A DNA stretch of 64,000 bases from Bacteroidales bacterium (GTDB taxonomy: Bacteria; Bacteroidota; Bacteroidia; Bacteroidales; UBA932). The notes under the pieces are model-generated. The model had not been told where the DNA came from and ran no database searches. It worked only from the letters and a program-made list of their open reading frames with translations. Positions 63,715-64,000 of the stretch are shown piece after piece. Each line of letters starts with the position of its first letter. Position 1 is the first letter of the stretch. The stretch spans positions 1 to 64,000 of the forward strand of contig JAFZUX010000004.1 of NCBI GenBank assembly GCA_017618115.1, read 5' to 3'. The position numbers and the translations under genes were made by a program.

Positions 63715-64000
63715 CTATTTCAGCAGATTATAATCTTTTACACCCAGAACTTCTGTGGAGAGTTCCCCTATCCATCCGGCCTTGGAACATACGCCTGTCT
63801 GAACCTTCACAAAATCTACGTATTGCAGGTTTGCGGCACTTCCGTCCCAACGCACTGCGTCTGAAATCTTAAAGTGGTTGTCGTTTGCTCCGCCGGAGGA
63901 GTTGCTGTCTGATGAGAGGCGGTCTATATTGCTGAAATTATCTGCATAACCCCACTCAAAATCTCTGTTGTACCAGACATCTTTAGATACCTCCACAGTC
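63715..64000 (-). CDS. Cell-surface protein, C-terminal end only
   Basis: The frame is open to the window edge, so the N-terminus is missing; the GTG at 63996 lies inside the gene. The visible ~94 residues (HFKISDAVRWDGSAANLQYVDFVKVQTGVCSKAGWIGELSTEVLGVKDY) match a C-terminal motif I know from Bacteroidales cell-surface proteins (HFDIxxAVdxxGxpvxLxxvDFVKVqTGV...GWiGExSTEV). Such proteins sit next to TonB receptors in uptake loci, possibly for cobalamin, but that link is weak. Same operon as the receptor. Confidence 0.65.
   Translation of the reverse strand, partial: TVEVSKDVWYNRDFEWGYADNFSNIDRLSSDSNSSGGANDNHFKISDAVRWDGSAANLQYVDFVKVQTGVCSKAGWIGELSTEVLGVKDYNLLK

Overview
The window is a stretch of a Bacteroidota chromosome, most likely order Bacteroidales. 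The evidence is the gene content (long-form Bacteroidota-type ATP synthase a subunit, M49 dipeptidyl peptidase, MauE/DoxX-type fusion protein, histone H1-like protein, TonB receptor), many lipoproteins with a Cys lipobox, and several promoters of the Bacteroides type (TTTG, about 20 bases, TAnnTTTG). Family and genus cannot be fixed from the sequence alone. Most of the window is ordinary core chromosome. The first 5.7 kb is clearly accessory and more AT-rich.

Layout. (1) 1-5.7 kb: the C-terminal part of an RHS-repeat protein with a swapped, AT-rich tip carrying an HExxE metallopeptidase-like motif. It is followed by three lipoproteins, two of them preceded by overlapping remnants of other reading frames, and by an IS relic that keeps both ends. 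I read this as a polymorphic-toxin locus with an array of orphan immunity genes. (2) 5.7-27.1 kb: housekeeping genes. lpxD diverges from nusA-infB. Then come tmk with a DoxX/thioredoxin-like gene, folP, purB, a FtsB/DivIC-like gene, a nucleotidyltransferase, a CPBP protease, a degenerate phosphomannose-isomerase-like protein with a His/Asp/Cys tail, an S4 protein, pth-rplY, a rubrerythrin, a clostripain-like protease, a holin-X-like protein, DPP III, ybaK and a DEDDh exonuclease. (3) 27.1-35.3 kb: an AlkD-like gene, an ECF sigma factor with a membrane partner flanked on both sides by arrays of a 52-bp-period hairpin repeat, a winged-helix/membrane pair, a TlpA-like lipoprotein, an EF-hand protein, an amino-acid:cation symporter, an S41 protease and a histone H1-like protein. 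(4) 35.3-40.5 kb: a five-gene envelope operon (GT2, LAB_N x2, ArnT-like GT39, UDP-sugar epimerase, alanine racemase). (5) 40.5-50 kb: holA diverging from an unusual HsdR_N/CCA-adding enzyme fusion, a Gly-rich exported protein, a ferredoxin-tailed aldo/keto reductase, a MORN protein, nrdD-nrdG and tRNA-Ser(GGA). (6) 50-59.4 kb, minus strand: a complete ATP synthase operon (D-C-orf-B-E-F-H-A-G) that runs without a gap into a NrtR-like NUDIX regulator and cstA. (7) 59.5-64 kb: a beta-grasp mini-protein with a 5'-nucleotidase lipoprotein, then a TonB-dependent receptor downstream of a truncated cell-surface protein.

The most unusual items are the 52-bp-register hairpin arrays around the sigma operon, the orphan toxin/immunity cassettes after the RHS gene, the HsdR_N-CCA fusion, and the phosphomannose isomerase homologue that has lost metal ligands and gained a metal-binding-like tail. 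All functional calls rest on motif recognition by eye. No database search was run.
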